DNA of 64,000 nt from Sphaerisporangium sp039871875 (GTDB taxonomy: Bacteria; Actinomycetota; Actinomycetes; Streptosporangiales; Streptosporangiaceae). Where the stretch lies: assembly GCF_039871875.1 (NCBI RefSeq), contig NZ_JBDPMD010000001.1, positions 248,001 through 312,000 of the forward strand, read 5' to 3'. This document shows, piece by piece, positions 1 to 7,499 of the stretch (position 1 is its first letter; every line of letters begins with the position of its first letter). Position numbers and translations under genes: made by a program. The notes beneath the pieces were generated by a model that worked only from the letters and a program-made list of their open reading frames with translations, made no database searches and was not told where the DNA came from.

Positions 1-28
1 CGTCCCTGACCTCGTCACGCGCCGCGCC

Positions 29-51
29 GGGCCCTCCTCGGAGGAGGGCCC
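29..51. terminator. Hairpin downstream of aroG
   Basis: This is a perfect inverted repeat with 11-nt arms (GGGCCCTCCTC / GAGGAGGGCCC) around a single central G. It lies just past the stop codon of the leftward DAHP synthase gene. No U-run follows, which is usual for actinomycete terminators. It is probably the distal half of a double terminator. Confidence 0.6.
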
Positions 52-62
52 TCGTCGTGTGC

Positions 63-89
63 GGGCCCGCCGTCGGCGACGGCGGGCCC
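63..89. terminator. Hairpin at the 3' end of aroG
   Basis: This inverted repeat has 12-nt arms (GGGCCCGCCGTC / GACGGCGGGCCC) around a GGC loop, a few bases beyond the aroG stop. It is the first of two stacked hairpins and is a likely intrinsic terminator of the leftward transcript. Confidence 0.65.
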
Positions 90-97
90 GGCGGGGC

Positions 98-1438
98 TCA
101 GCTCGATCGGTAGAGCTCGGCCACGCGGAAGGCCAGGTCCAGGGACTGGCCGCGGTTGAGGCGGGGGTCGCAGGCGGTCTCGTAGCGGAGGGCCAGGTCC
201 TCCTCGACGATGGGGTGGCCGCCGCCGACGCACTCGGTGACGTCGTCGCCGGTGAACTCGATGTGGATGCCGCCGGGGTGGGTGCCGAGGGCGTGGTGGA
301 CCTCGAAGAAGCCGGTGACCTCGTCGATGACGTCGTCCAGGCGGCGGGTCTTGTGACCGCTCGGGGCCTCGAAGGTGTTGCCGTGCATCGGGTCGCAGAT
401 CCACACGATCTGGGCGCCGCTCGCGCGGACCTTCTCCACCAGCGGGGGGAGGGCCTCGCGCACCCGGGAGGCACCCATGCGGGCGATGAACGTGAGGCGC
501 CCGGGCTCGTTGGCGGGGTTGAGCCGGTCGATCAGCGCCAGGGCGTCCTCGGGCGTGGTGGTGGGGCCGAGCTTGACGCCGATGGGGTTGCGGATGCGGC
601 TGAAGAACTCGACGTGCGCGCCGTCGAGCTGGCGGGTGCGCTCGCCGATCCAGACCATGTGGGCCGACACGTCGTACGGCAGGCCGGTCCGTGAGTCGAT
701 GCGGGTCAGCGCGTGGTCGTAGTCGAGGATCAACGCCTCGTGCGAGGAGTAGAACTCGACGGTGTGGAACTCCTGGGGATCGGCCTGGCAGGCCCGCATG
801 AACGCCAGCGCCTGATCGATCTCGCGGGCGAGCTGCTCGTAGCGGCGCCCGGCCGGGGACTCGGCCACGAAGTCCTGGTTCCAGGCGTGCACCTGCCGCA
901 GGTCGGCGTAACCGCCCTTGGTGAAGGCGCGGGCCAGGTTGAGCGTCACGGCCGAGGAGTGGTACGCCCGCAGCAGCCGCCCGGGGTCGGGCGTGCGGGC
1001 CTCGGCGGTGAAGTCGAAGCCGTTCACCATGTCCCCGCGGTACGCGGGCAGCTCCAGCCCGCCGCGCACCTCGGTCGGCTTGGACCGCGGCTTGGCGAAC
1101 TGCCCCGCCACGCGGCCGATCTTGACGACCGGCACCCGCCCCGCGTAGGTGAGGACGATCGCCATCTGCAGCAAGGTCTTCAACTTGTTGCGGACGTTGT
1201 CGGCGGTGGCGCCCGCGAACGTCTCGGCGCAGTCACCGCCCTGCAGGACGAACGCCTCTCCCCGCGCCACGGCGGCCAGGCGGTCCTTCAGCTCGTCGCA
1301 TTCGCCGGCGAACACCAGCGGCGGCAGCTCGCGCAGCTCGGTGACGACCCGGTCGAGCGCGGCGCGATCGGGCCAGTCCGGCTGCTGGGCGGCGGGCAGC
1401 TCCCGCCAGGAATCCAGGTTGATGGGTTCGGCGCTCAC
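98..1438 (-). CDS. aroG: Class II DAHP synthase
   Basis: This 446-residue protein is a plant/actinobacterial-type 3-deoxy-D-arabino-heptulosonate-7-phosphate synthase. It condenses phosphoenolpyruvate and erythrose 4-phosphate in the first, cytoplasmic step of the shikimate pathway. The metal-ligand Cys motif LQGGDCAETF is near residue 70, KPRSKPTEVRGG near residue 117, and WICDPMHGNTFE near residue 350. The length matches full-length class II enzymes (about 440-470). The start is a GTG without a clear Shine-Dalgarno. A TAGCCT element six bases upstream suggests leaderless expression. The gene lies 80 bp behind the FAD monooxygenase on the same strand and ends at two stacked hairpins. It is probably the primary-metabolism enzyme; nothing here ties it to the peptide locus. 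Family assignment is very secure. Confidence 0.96.
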   Translation of the reverse strand: MSAEPINLDSWRELPAAQQPDWPDRAALDRVVTELRELPPLVFAGECDELKDRLAAVARGEAFVLQGGDCAETFAGATADNVRNKLKTLLQMAIVLTYAGRVPVVKIGRVAGQFAKPRSKPTEVRGGLELPAYRGDMVNGFDFTAEARTPDPGRLLRAYHSSAVTLNLARAFTKGGYADLRQVHAWNQDFVAESPAGRRYEQLAREIDQALAFMRACQADPQEFHTVEFYSSHEALILDYDHALTRIDSRTGLPYDVSAHMVWIGERTRQLDGAHVEFFSRIRNPIGVKLGPTTTPEDALALIDRLNPANEPGRLTFIARMGASRVREALPPLVEKVRASGAQIVWICDPMHGNTFEAPSGHKTRRLDDVIDEVTGFFEVHHALGTHPGGIHIEFTGDDVTECVGGGHPIVEEDLALRYETACDPRLNRGQSLDLAFRVAELYRSS

Positions 1439-1444
1439 GACTAG

Positions 1445-1450
1445 AGGCTA
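1445..1450 (-). promoter_or_regulatory. Possible -10 element (TAGCCT) for leaderless aroG
   Basis: TAGCCT fits the actinobacterial -10 consensus TANNNT and ends six bases before the aroG GTG. No ribosome-binding site separates it from the start codon. That spacing is typical of leaderless transcripts. No matching -35 was recognised. Confidence 0.35.
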
Positions 1451-1518
1451 TTGCACCGAGGGCGGTGTCACCGATGCCTGTCCAACTGGCGAGAAAATCG
1501 CGGGGTGAGATTCCGGTG

Positions 1519-2724
1519 TCATCCGCCGGGGGGCCGGGTGCGCACGTGCTCGGGGAGGATGCCGAGGCCGATGAACCTGCGGGCGAGGTCGCCCACGATC
1601 GGCAGGCCGGAGGGGGGCACCGGGATCCGCGACGGCGCGCCGGAACCGGCCAGGGCCGGCCGGATCAGCCGGTTCTGTACGAGCTGCTGCGCGTACTGGG
1701 TGATCACCGTGGGTGGCGTCCTGCGGCGCTGCACCTTGCGCAGCAGCTCCACCGGGACGTGCCCGGCGCGCAGCGGCTCGGCGATCACGTTGGCCGCCGC
1801 CACCGCGTCCTGCACCGCCAGGTTGATGCCCACGCCGAACACCGGGGACATCGCGTGCGCGGCGTCCCCGATCATCAGCAGCCCGGGCCGGTACCAGCGG
1901 CGCAGCCGGTTCAGCGCCACCCGCAGCACCCCGACGTCGCCGAAGCCCTCCAGCTCGCCGGTACGGCCGGCGAGGAACGGGATCAGGCGCGCCACCGACG
2001 CGCGCAGGTCCTCGACGCCGCGCGCCTTCAGCTCCTCGAACGCGCCCTTCGGGATGACGTAGGCGAGCTGCCAGTAGGTCTCCCGGTTGATCGCCACCAT
2101 CAGCCCGCCGGCCGAGATCCGCAGGAAGGTGTCCTCGAAGTCGCCGGGGTCACGTGGCAGGCGGAACCACACGACGTCCATGGGGGCGCCGCGCTCCACC
2201 GGCACCAGCCCCGCCGCGCGCCGCACCTGCGAACCGCGCCCGTCGGCCCCCACGGTCAGCGTGGCCCGCAGTTCGTGCTCCCCGGACGCGTCGCGGTACC
2301 GCACCCCCCGCGCCGCGCCGTCCTCCCGGATCAGGCCGGTCACCTCGGCCTCCATGAGCAGCCGGAAGTTCGGGTACTCCTTGGCCGCCTCGGTGACCAG
2401 GTTGAGGAAGTCCCACTGCGGGACGAACGCGATGTACGGGTACTTGGACCTCAGCCCCTTGAGGGAGACGAGCTGAACGGCCCCCTCGTCGGTCCACAAC
2501 CAGAGGGCCGACGTCTTGCGGTGCGGCAGCGCCTCCACCCGGTCCGCGAGCCCCAGCTCGTCCATGACCTGCAAGGTGGAGGGATGGAGGGTGTCCCCGC
2601 GGAAGTCCCGCAGGAAGTCCTTGTGCTTCTCCAGCAGCGTGACCTCGACACCGGACCGGGCCAGCAACAGACCGAGCACGGCCCCCGCGGGCCCGCCTCC
2701 GGCGATCACACATGTCCCAGACAT
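1519..2724 (-). CDS. FAD-dependent aromatic monooxygenase (PHBH fold)
   Basis: This 401-residue flavoprotein monooxygenase belongs to the p-hydroxybenzoate hydroxylase group, which uses FAD and NAD(P)H to hydroxylate aromatic or polyketide substrates. The N-terminal dinucleotide-binding motif VIAGGGPAG is at residues 6-14. A central VGADGRGSQVR matches the DG motif, and RPGLLMIGDAAHAMSP near residue 290 is the FAD-ribityl (GD) motif. The first two possible starts sit too close to AGGTG, so ATG 2724 is chosen with about seven bases of spacing. It is divergent from the alpha/beta hydrolase across 245 bp and lies upstream of aroG on the same strand. The substrate cannot be read from sequence. 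Membership in the neighbouring peptide locus is unlikely given the distance. Confidence 0.88.
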   Translation of the reverse strand: MSGTCVIAGGGPAGAVLGLLLARSGVEVTLLEKHKDFLRDFRGDTLHPSTLQVMDELGLADRVEALPHRKTSALWLWTDEGAVQLVSLKGLRSKYPYIAFVPQWDFLNLVTEAAKEYPNFRLLMEAEVTGLIREDGAARGVRYRDASGEHELRATLTVGADGRGSQVRRAAGLVPVERGAPMDVVWFRLPRDPGDFEDTFLRISAGGLMVAINRETYWQLAYVIPKGAFEELKARGVEDLRASVARLIPFLAGRTGELEGFGDVGVLRVALNRLRRWYRPGLLMIGDAAHAMSPVFGVGINLAVQDAVAAANVIAEPLRAGHVPVELLRKVQRRRTPPTVITQYAQQLVQNRLIRPALAGSGAPSRIPVPPSGLPIVGDLARRFIGLGILPEHVRTRPPGG

Positions 2725-2969
2725 ATTCATCACCTGTTGAAATCATGCCACAGTCAGGCCGTCTTCGTAAAGCGTTCCCCCGCTCACGTGACTCCGACCT
2801 TCTCGCGGCCCGCGCCGCGGCGGCGATTCCCGGCCGGCCCCGCGAAGATGGACGGTGTCCACGCGTTCGCGAGTTCTCCCGGAAATCGGGCCGCGAGCGA
2901 TGAGTCGGCCGCGCCACGGGAGTCCTGTTGACGAACGAACCGTCACCCGTCCGTCCCAGGAGGACACCG

Positions 2970-3803
2970 ATGATCCCTGCCGCGACCGCTCCTGCCACCG
3001 CCGGGACCCTGGAGGTACCCGGCGCGCGTCTCTACTACGAGGTGCGGGGCTCCGGGCCCCTCGTGGTGCTCATAGGCGCCCCTATGGGGGCGGCGGCCTT
3101 CGCGCCGCTGGCCGGCCTGCTGGCCGGTGACCACACCGTGCTCACCACCGACCCGCGCGGCACCGGGCGCAGCGCCGTCGAGGACGCCGGGCAGGACTCG
3201 ACGCCCGAGATGCGGGCCGACGACCTGTCGCGCCTCATCGCCCACGTGGACGCCGGGCCTGCCGCCGTGTTCGGGTCCAGCGGCGGGGCCGTCAGCGGGC
3301 TGGCCCTCGTCGAGGCGCACCCCGAGCAGGTCGGTGTCCTCGTCGCCCACGAGCCGCCGCTGATCGAGTTGCTCGACGACGCGGGGCACCAGCGGGGGCT
3401 GACCGACGACATCGTGGCCACGCACCAGGCGGGGGACCGGGCCGGGGCGTGGCGCAAGTTCCTGGCGCAGGCCGGCATCGAGCTTCCCGAGCCCGTCTTC
3501 CAGCAGATGTTCGGCGACGACCGGGATCCCGCCGTGCTCGCCGACGACGACCACTGGTTCGGCCACGAGTTGCGGCCCACCACCCGCTGGCGGCCCGACC
3601 TCGCGGTTCTGCGGTCGTCCCCGGCACGCGTGGTGATCGGCATCGGCGAGGACTCCACGGGGGAGATCTGCGACCGCACCTCCCGGGCCCTCGCCGCCGC
3701 GCTGGACCTGGAGCCCGCCCTGTTCCCCGGCGGTCACATCGGCTTCGCGGACGACCCCGCCGGCTTCGCTCCGCGGCTGCGCGAGGTGCTCGGCGAGGGG
3801 TGA
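2970..3803 (+). CDS. Alpha/beta hydrolase
   Basis: This 277-residue cytoplasmic alpha/beta-hydrolase-fold protein has no signal peptide. The oxyanion region is GAPMG near residue 36. The nucleophile elbow GSSGG puts Ser at about residue 104. The late His lies in GGHIGF near residue 250. DPRGTGRS is the usual strand-4 loop. ATG 2970 is preferred because AGGAGG lies about seven bases before it; an upstream TTG in frame has no ribosome-binding site. The gene is divergent from the FAD monooxygenase and convergent with a secreted-protein gene, with a strong bidirectional terminator between. The substrate is unknown. Confidence 0.88.
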   Translation: MIPAATAPATAGTLEVPGARLYYEVRGSGPLVVLIGAPMGAAAFAPLAGLLAGDHTVLTTDPRGTGRSAVEDAGQDSTPEMRADDLSRLIAHVDAGPAAVFGSSGGAVSGLALVEAHPEQVGVLVAHEPPLIELLDDAGHQRGLTDDIVATHQAGDRAGAWRKFLAQAGIELPEPVFQQMFGDDRDPAVLADDDHWFGHELRPTTRWRPDLAVLRSSPARVVIGIGEDSTGEICDRTSRALAAALDLEPALFPGGHIGFADDPAGFAPRLREVLGEG

Positions 3804-3812
3804 GCGGTGCGG

Positions 3813-3848
3813 CCCGCGCGGGGGCCCTGCCAGGGCGCCCCGCGCGGG
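3813..3848. terminator. Bidirectional terminator between convergent genes
   Basis: Eleven-nucleotide arms CCCGCGCGGGG / CCCCGCGCGGG enclose a second small hairpin (GCCCTG / CAGGGC). The element fills most of the 64-bp gap between the convergent hydrolase and secreted-protein genes. It can work in both directions. Confidence 0.75.
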
Positions 3849-3867
3849 TACTCCGTTCGTCCGAGGA

Positions 3868-4389
3868 TCAGCGGTCGTCTTTGAGCCAGTCGAGGTCGAT
3901 GCGATATCCGAGATCGGCGGTCGGAATCACGACGGTGTACATATCGGTATGAGCGCCAAATGTCTTTGCTTTCGAGAAGACGATGTACACCCCTTTGGTG
4001 ACGGCGTTCTTGCCGGCCGTGAGGACGGTGGTGCGGTGTTTGGCGTCCTGGGTGAAATCGCTCGCCAGCGTTTTCCCGCTCGACTGGTCCACCAGCCGGA
4101 TGCCTTTCCACCACGTGACGCTCGGCGGCGTCCGCAGCACGAACTGGACCTGATCCGGATTGGCGATCTTGGTGAACGTGGCCTGCACCGTGTCCTCGTA
4201 GTCCTGCGTGTTCGGCGCGTTGTAGATCGGCGAGGGCCCGACCCGCACCACGCCGGCGACGCCGTCACGCGCGGCGGCCGTCTGGCCGGCCGCCGGCGAC
4301 GCCGTCACCGCGCCCGCGACCGCGAGGGCGGCCGCGAGAAGGCAGGCGGATCTGATCGACATGAAGGATTCAGGGGTCTTTCTGCTCAT
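3868..4389 (-). CDS. Small secreted protein, unknown function
   Basis: This 173-residue protein has an N-terminal signal peptide: a basic start, a hydrophobic core (LLAAALAVAGAVTA) and a probable Ala-rich cleavage region near residue 36. The mature part of about 135 residues contains no family I recognise; it looks beta-rich and has no Cys. The outer ATG is chosen because GGGAG lies six bases before it. The internal ATG (27 bases in) has no ribosome-binding site. It follows the CseB/CseC-like pair on the same strand after 170 bp, so regulation by that pair is possible but not shown. Confidence 0.75.
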   Translation of the reverse strand: MSRKTPESFMSIRSACLLAAALAVAGAVTASPAAGQTAAARDGVAGVVRVGPSPIYNAPNTQDYEDTVQATFTKIANPDQVQFVLRTPPSVTWWKGIRLVDQSSGKTLASDFTQDAKHRTTVLTAGKNAVTKGVYIVFSKAKTFGAHTDMYTVVIPTADLGYRIDLDWLKDDR

Positions 4390-4559
4390 GACGAACTCCC
4401 GTGATGTTCCGTTGCGGACGGCCGCCGTTCAGGTGATCGTCCGGCGGCCACGGGCCGTTCTCCCCGCGCGGCCCGTTCCGCAATCACTCGTCACCGCATT
4501 CTTTAACGACAGGAATTCGCGCCCCGATATCTCGCCGATATGGGAAATGCGGGTTTTCG

Positions 4560-5825
4560 TCAGAGGCGCAGGGTCGCGGTCGCGCCGCCCGCCGGGGGGT
4601 TGGCGAAGACGAGGGTGGCGCCGATCACGCGGGACTGGCCCTGCGCGATGGTGAGGCCGAGGCCGTGACCCTGGCCGCGTTCGGGGGTGCCGGTGCGGAA
4701 ACGCTGGGGGCCGTGGGCGAGGAGGGAAGGCGGGAAACCGGGCCCGTGGTCGTGGACGGTGATCTCCCGGCCGGTGACGGTGATCTCGACAGGCGGGCGG
4801 CCGTGGCGGTGGGCGTTGACGAGCAGGTTGGTGACGATGCGGTCAAGGCGGCGGGGGTCGGTCTCGGCCGTCGGTGCGCCGGTCACGGTGAGGCACGCCG
4901 TGAGTCCCGTCCTCGCGAGGGTGCCCTCGATGACGGAGGCCAGCGGCACACGACGCAGGTCGGCGCGCTCGGCACCCGCGTCCAGCCGGGAGATCTCCAG
5001 CAGGTCCTCCACCAGGGAGCGCACCACCTGTACCCGGTCCCTGACCAGCACGGCGGCCGCGCTCTCCGGGAGCAACTCGGTGGCGGTCACCAGGCCCATC
5101 AGCGGGGTGCGCAGCTCGTGGGCGACGTCGGCGGTGAAGCGCTGCTCGCTGAGCAGGCGGGCCTGAAGGCTGTCGGCCATCGAGTCGACGGTCGCGGAGA
5201 TCTCGGCGATCTCGTCGCCCCGCCCGCCGGCGCGGGCCGCCGGGCCGCCCGCGGTGGCGCGGCGGGTGGTGCGGGCGTCCAGGTCGCCCGCGGCGATGCG
5301 GCGGGCGGTGCGGGCCACCCGGCGCAGACGGCGGTTGAGCAGCTCGGCGGCCAGGGCCGCCAGGGGGACCACGGCGGCGAGGGTGCCGAGGGCGGCGATG
5401 ACGATGTGGCGGTCCAGGGCCTGGCGGCTGCGCAGGTCGGTACCCATGTCGACACGTACGGCGACGGGAGAGTCGCCGAGGCGGACGGCGGCCCACATCC
5501 ACGGCTTGTCCGGGTGCCCGTCGTACCAGACGACGGGGTCCCCGGCGGTGTCGATCTGCTGGCGCAGGGGGAGCGGGATCGTCTCGGGGGGCTCGGCGGC
5601 GAAGGTACTGCCCGTACGGCGGTAGTTCTGCAGCTCGGCGTACAGGGCGGTCATGGCGCGGCCCCCGCCCACGTTCATGGAACGCTCGTAGGTGCTCCGG
5701 TGGACCAGCAGGCCGACGGCCAGGGCGACCGCGCAGGACGCCACGGTCACCAGGGCGGCGATCTTCCAGCGCAGCGACCGCCAGTTCAGCAGGTGCCGCA
5801 CCGCGCGGGCGGCGGTGTCCCGCAT
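4560..5825 (-). CDS. cseC: Sensor histidine kinase, CseC-like
   Basis: This 421-residue membrane sensor kinase has a first transmembrane helix at about residues 20-42, an extracytoplasmic sensor loop of about 100 residues, a second helix at about 142-162, and a HAMP linker. The HisKA motif FTADVAHELRTPL carries the phospho-accepting His near residue 236. The HATPase part has NLLVNAHRHG, HDHGPGF and GHGLGLTIA. The gene begins one base after the stop of the response-regulator gene. The pairing resembles Streptomyces CseB/CseC, an envelope-stress system; the assignment rests mainly on the regulator. No sigE or cseA gene is adjacent, so the signal and target could differ. Confidence 0.85.
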   Translation of the reverse strand: MRDTAARAVRHLLNWRSLRWKIAALVTVASCAVALAVGLLVHRSTYERSMNVGGGRAMTALYAELQNYRRTGSTFAAEPPETIPLPLRQQIDTAGDPVVWYDGHPDKPWMWAAVRLGDSPVAVRVDMGTDLRSRQALDRHIVIAALGTLAAVVPLAALAAELLNRRLRRVARTARRIAAGDLDARTTRRATAGGPAARAGGRGDEIAEISATVDSMADSLQARLLSEQRFTADVAHELRTPLMGLVTATELLPESAAAVLVRDRVQVVRSLVEDLLEISRLDAGAERADLRRVPLASVIEGTLARTGLTACLTVTGAPTAETDPRRLDRIVTNLLVNAHRHGRPPVEITVTGREITVHDHGPGFPPSLLAHGPQRFRTGTPERGQGHGLGLTIAQGQSRVIGATLVFANPPAGGATATLRL

Positions 5826-5826
5826 C

Positions 5827-6546
5827 TCAGCGCCGCAGCTTGTAGCCGAAACCGCGGACGGTCTCGATGCGGTCGGGGCCGATCTTCCTGCGCAGGCGCT
5901 GGACGCACAGGTCGACGACGCGGCTGTCGCCGTCCCAGCCGTAGTCCCACACGTCGGTCAGCAGCGTCTGGCGGTCGAGCACGATCCCGGGCCGGGCCGC
6001 GAACACCAGCAGCAGGCGCAGCTCGGTGGGCGCCAGCGCCACCGGCCGCCCGGCCAGGGACACCTCCAGGCCGCCGGGATCGATGACCAGGTCGCCGAAC
6101 ACCAGCAGGTCTCCCAGCGGCTCCCCGGCGCCCGCCGGCTCCGGGACGAAGGACGCGCGGCGCAGCAGCGCGCGGATCCTCGCCACGAGGACCGAGGTGT
6201 CGGCCGGTTTGACCACGTAGTCGTCCGCCCCCGCCTCCAGTCCCGCCACCACGTCGAGCGCGTCGCCGCGAGCGGACATCATCAGGATCGGCGTCATGCT
6301 GGACTCCCTGATCCTGCGGCACAACCCGATGCCGTCCAGCCCCGGCAGCATCACGTCCAGCAGCATCACATCGGGCCGCACCTCCTGGAACCGCTCCAGC
6401 CCCGCCAGCCCGTCGCCCGCGACCGCCACGCGATAGCCGTACCGCTCCAGCGCCATCGCGACCGTCGTGCGGATCACCTCGTCGTCCTCGACGAGAAGCA
6501 CCCGCACCGGCGCCGCCGCAGCGTCCTCGGCCACCAGATCCGACAT
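5827..6546 (-). CDS. cseB: OmpR-family response regulator, CseB-like
   Basis: The protein has an N-terminal receiver domain with the acidic pocket EDDE, phospho-acceptor Asp near residue 64 (LLDVMLPG) and Lys in VVKP near residue 113. A C-terminal winged helix ends in VQRLRRKIGPDRIETVRGFG. That tail and VWDYGWDGDSRVVD closely match what I recall of Streptomyces CseB, the regulator of the SigE envelope-stress regulon. The start is uncertain: ATG 6546 (239 residues) is preferred, but it has only a G-run close upstream, and in-frame starts at 6570 and 6615 exist. It is followed immediately by its kinase. Confidence 0.85.
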   Translation of the reverse strand: MSDLVAEDAAAAPVRVLLVEDDEVIRTTVAMALERYGYRVAVAGDGLAGLERFQEVRPDVMLLDVMLPGLDGIGLCRRIRESSMTPILMMSARGDALDVVAGLEAGADDYVVKPADTSVLVARIRALLRRASFVPEPAGAGEPLGDLLVFGDLVIDPGGLEVSLAGRPVALAPTELRLLLVFAARPGIVLDRQTLLTDVWDYGWDGDSRVVDLCVQRLRRKIGPDRIETVRGFGYKLRR

Positions 6547-6903
6547 GTCCCCCCGAATCACCAATGTCATAAAAAACGTAGAACCCTGCCGTATGACCCA
6601 CCCGACCCTACCCAAGCCCCTCCGACCGGGACGGCGCTACCGACTCCCCTCACCCTCGCTCGCGGCGATGACGGGAGCGGCGTGGGGCATGGGGTTACGG
6701 CGCCGCCTGGAAGATCCGCCCGCGGTGGCGAAAAAGAGGCGACGGTACGCACCCCACCCATGCACCGTTCCGTCCCGCGCACCCCGCCCCATGCACTGTT
6801 CCGTGTGGGGCCGGTGGGTGGCGGGCGGGCGCGGGGCGGCCCTCCCGTCAGGTGGCGGAGGTACGCGGGACGCCGGGTGCGGCGAAGGGCGTACCGGGCC
6901 GCT

Positions 6904-7002
6904 ATGCGCCGGGTCATCATGCGCCGGGTCATCATGCGCCGGGTCATCATGCGCCGGGTCATCATGCGCCGGGTCATCATGCGCCGGGTCATCATGCGCC
7001 GG
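6904..7002 (+). repeat. 15-bp perfect tandem repeat (6 full copies plus a partial)
   Basis: The unit ATGCGCCGGGTCATC is repeated six times with no change, followed by a partial seventh copy that diverges after ATGCGCCGGG. The unit length is a multiple of three, so every frame stays open, but no frame has a credible start, ribosome-binding site or conserved domain. Perfect identity implies recent expansion by slippage. Confidence 0.95.
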
Positions 7003-7039
7003 GGCGCTGGTCGTCCGCTCGACCGGCGCTGGAGGCGCG

Positions 7040-7345
7040 TTCCGTGCACCACTCGCCGCGTTCCGTGCATCCGGCGCGTTCTGTGCCCCCCGCTGCGTCC
7101 CGTGCACCCGGCGAGTCCCGTGCACCTCGCCGACTCCGGTGCACTCTGCCGACTCCCGTGCACTTCGCCGCGTCCCGTGCACCCGGCGGGTCCCGTGCAC
7201 CTTGCTTCGTCCCATGCACTTCGCCTCGTCCCATGTACCTCCCGTCTCGTTCCACCTCGTGAGTCCCGGTCACCTCGTCGCTCCCATGACCTCGGCCACT
7301 CCCACGCACCCCGCAGCTCCCACGCACCCCGCAGCTCCCCACGGT
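7040..7345 (+). repeat. Degenerate 18-19-bp tandem array around GTGCAC
   Basis: About sixteen imperfect units follow a consensus near CGTCCCGTGCACCTCGC. The GTGCAC core or a close variant recurs at 7044, 7065, 7102, 7120, 7139, 7158, 7177 and 7195, then decays to ATGCAC, ATGTAC and CACGCACC. The period is 18-19 bp, not a multiple of three. That argues against a coding repeat and for a DNA-level repeat. The core hexamer is palindromic. Confidence 0.85.
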
Positions 7346-7499
7346 TCCCTCCGCGCCGCACGGGAGAGCGCCGGCCGCACAGTTGATACACGGTTGAGCG
7401 CCTGCGGATACATCGCGGCGCTCGTGCGGAGAACCACCTCGCCCAGGGTGACGGAGGTGCGCCGGCCCCGGCGCTCCCCGTTCCCGGAGGTGGTCCCCG

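Larger units (their letters stand above)
6616..7499. other. Repeat-rich non-coding interval
   Basis: About 0.88 kb separates the divergent response-regulator and acyltransferase genes. No reading frame looks coding: all open frames are low-complexity shadows of the repeats (for example RRMMT or APGHH units). It contains a perfect 15-bp tandem array, a longer degenerate 18-19-bp array built on TCCCGTGCACC, and two similar CCATGCAC motifs near 6760-6800. It should also hold the promoters of both flanking genes, which I could not place with confidence. Confidence 0.6.

Noticed and set aside
6904..7002. CRISPR array or attachment-site repeats
   Set aside because: Units are contiguous 15-mers without spacers and there is no integrase, transposase or tRNA nearby.
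6852..7262. A His/Pro-rich frame with APGHH pentapeptide repeats
   Set aside because: Attractive as a repeat protein, but third codon positions in the repeats are often T (GGT CAT CAT), unlike real genes here, and there is no ribosome-binding site or signal peptide.
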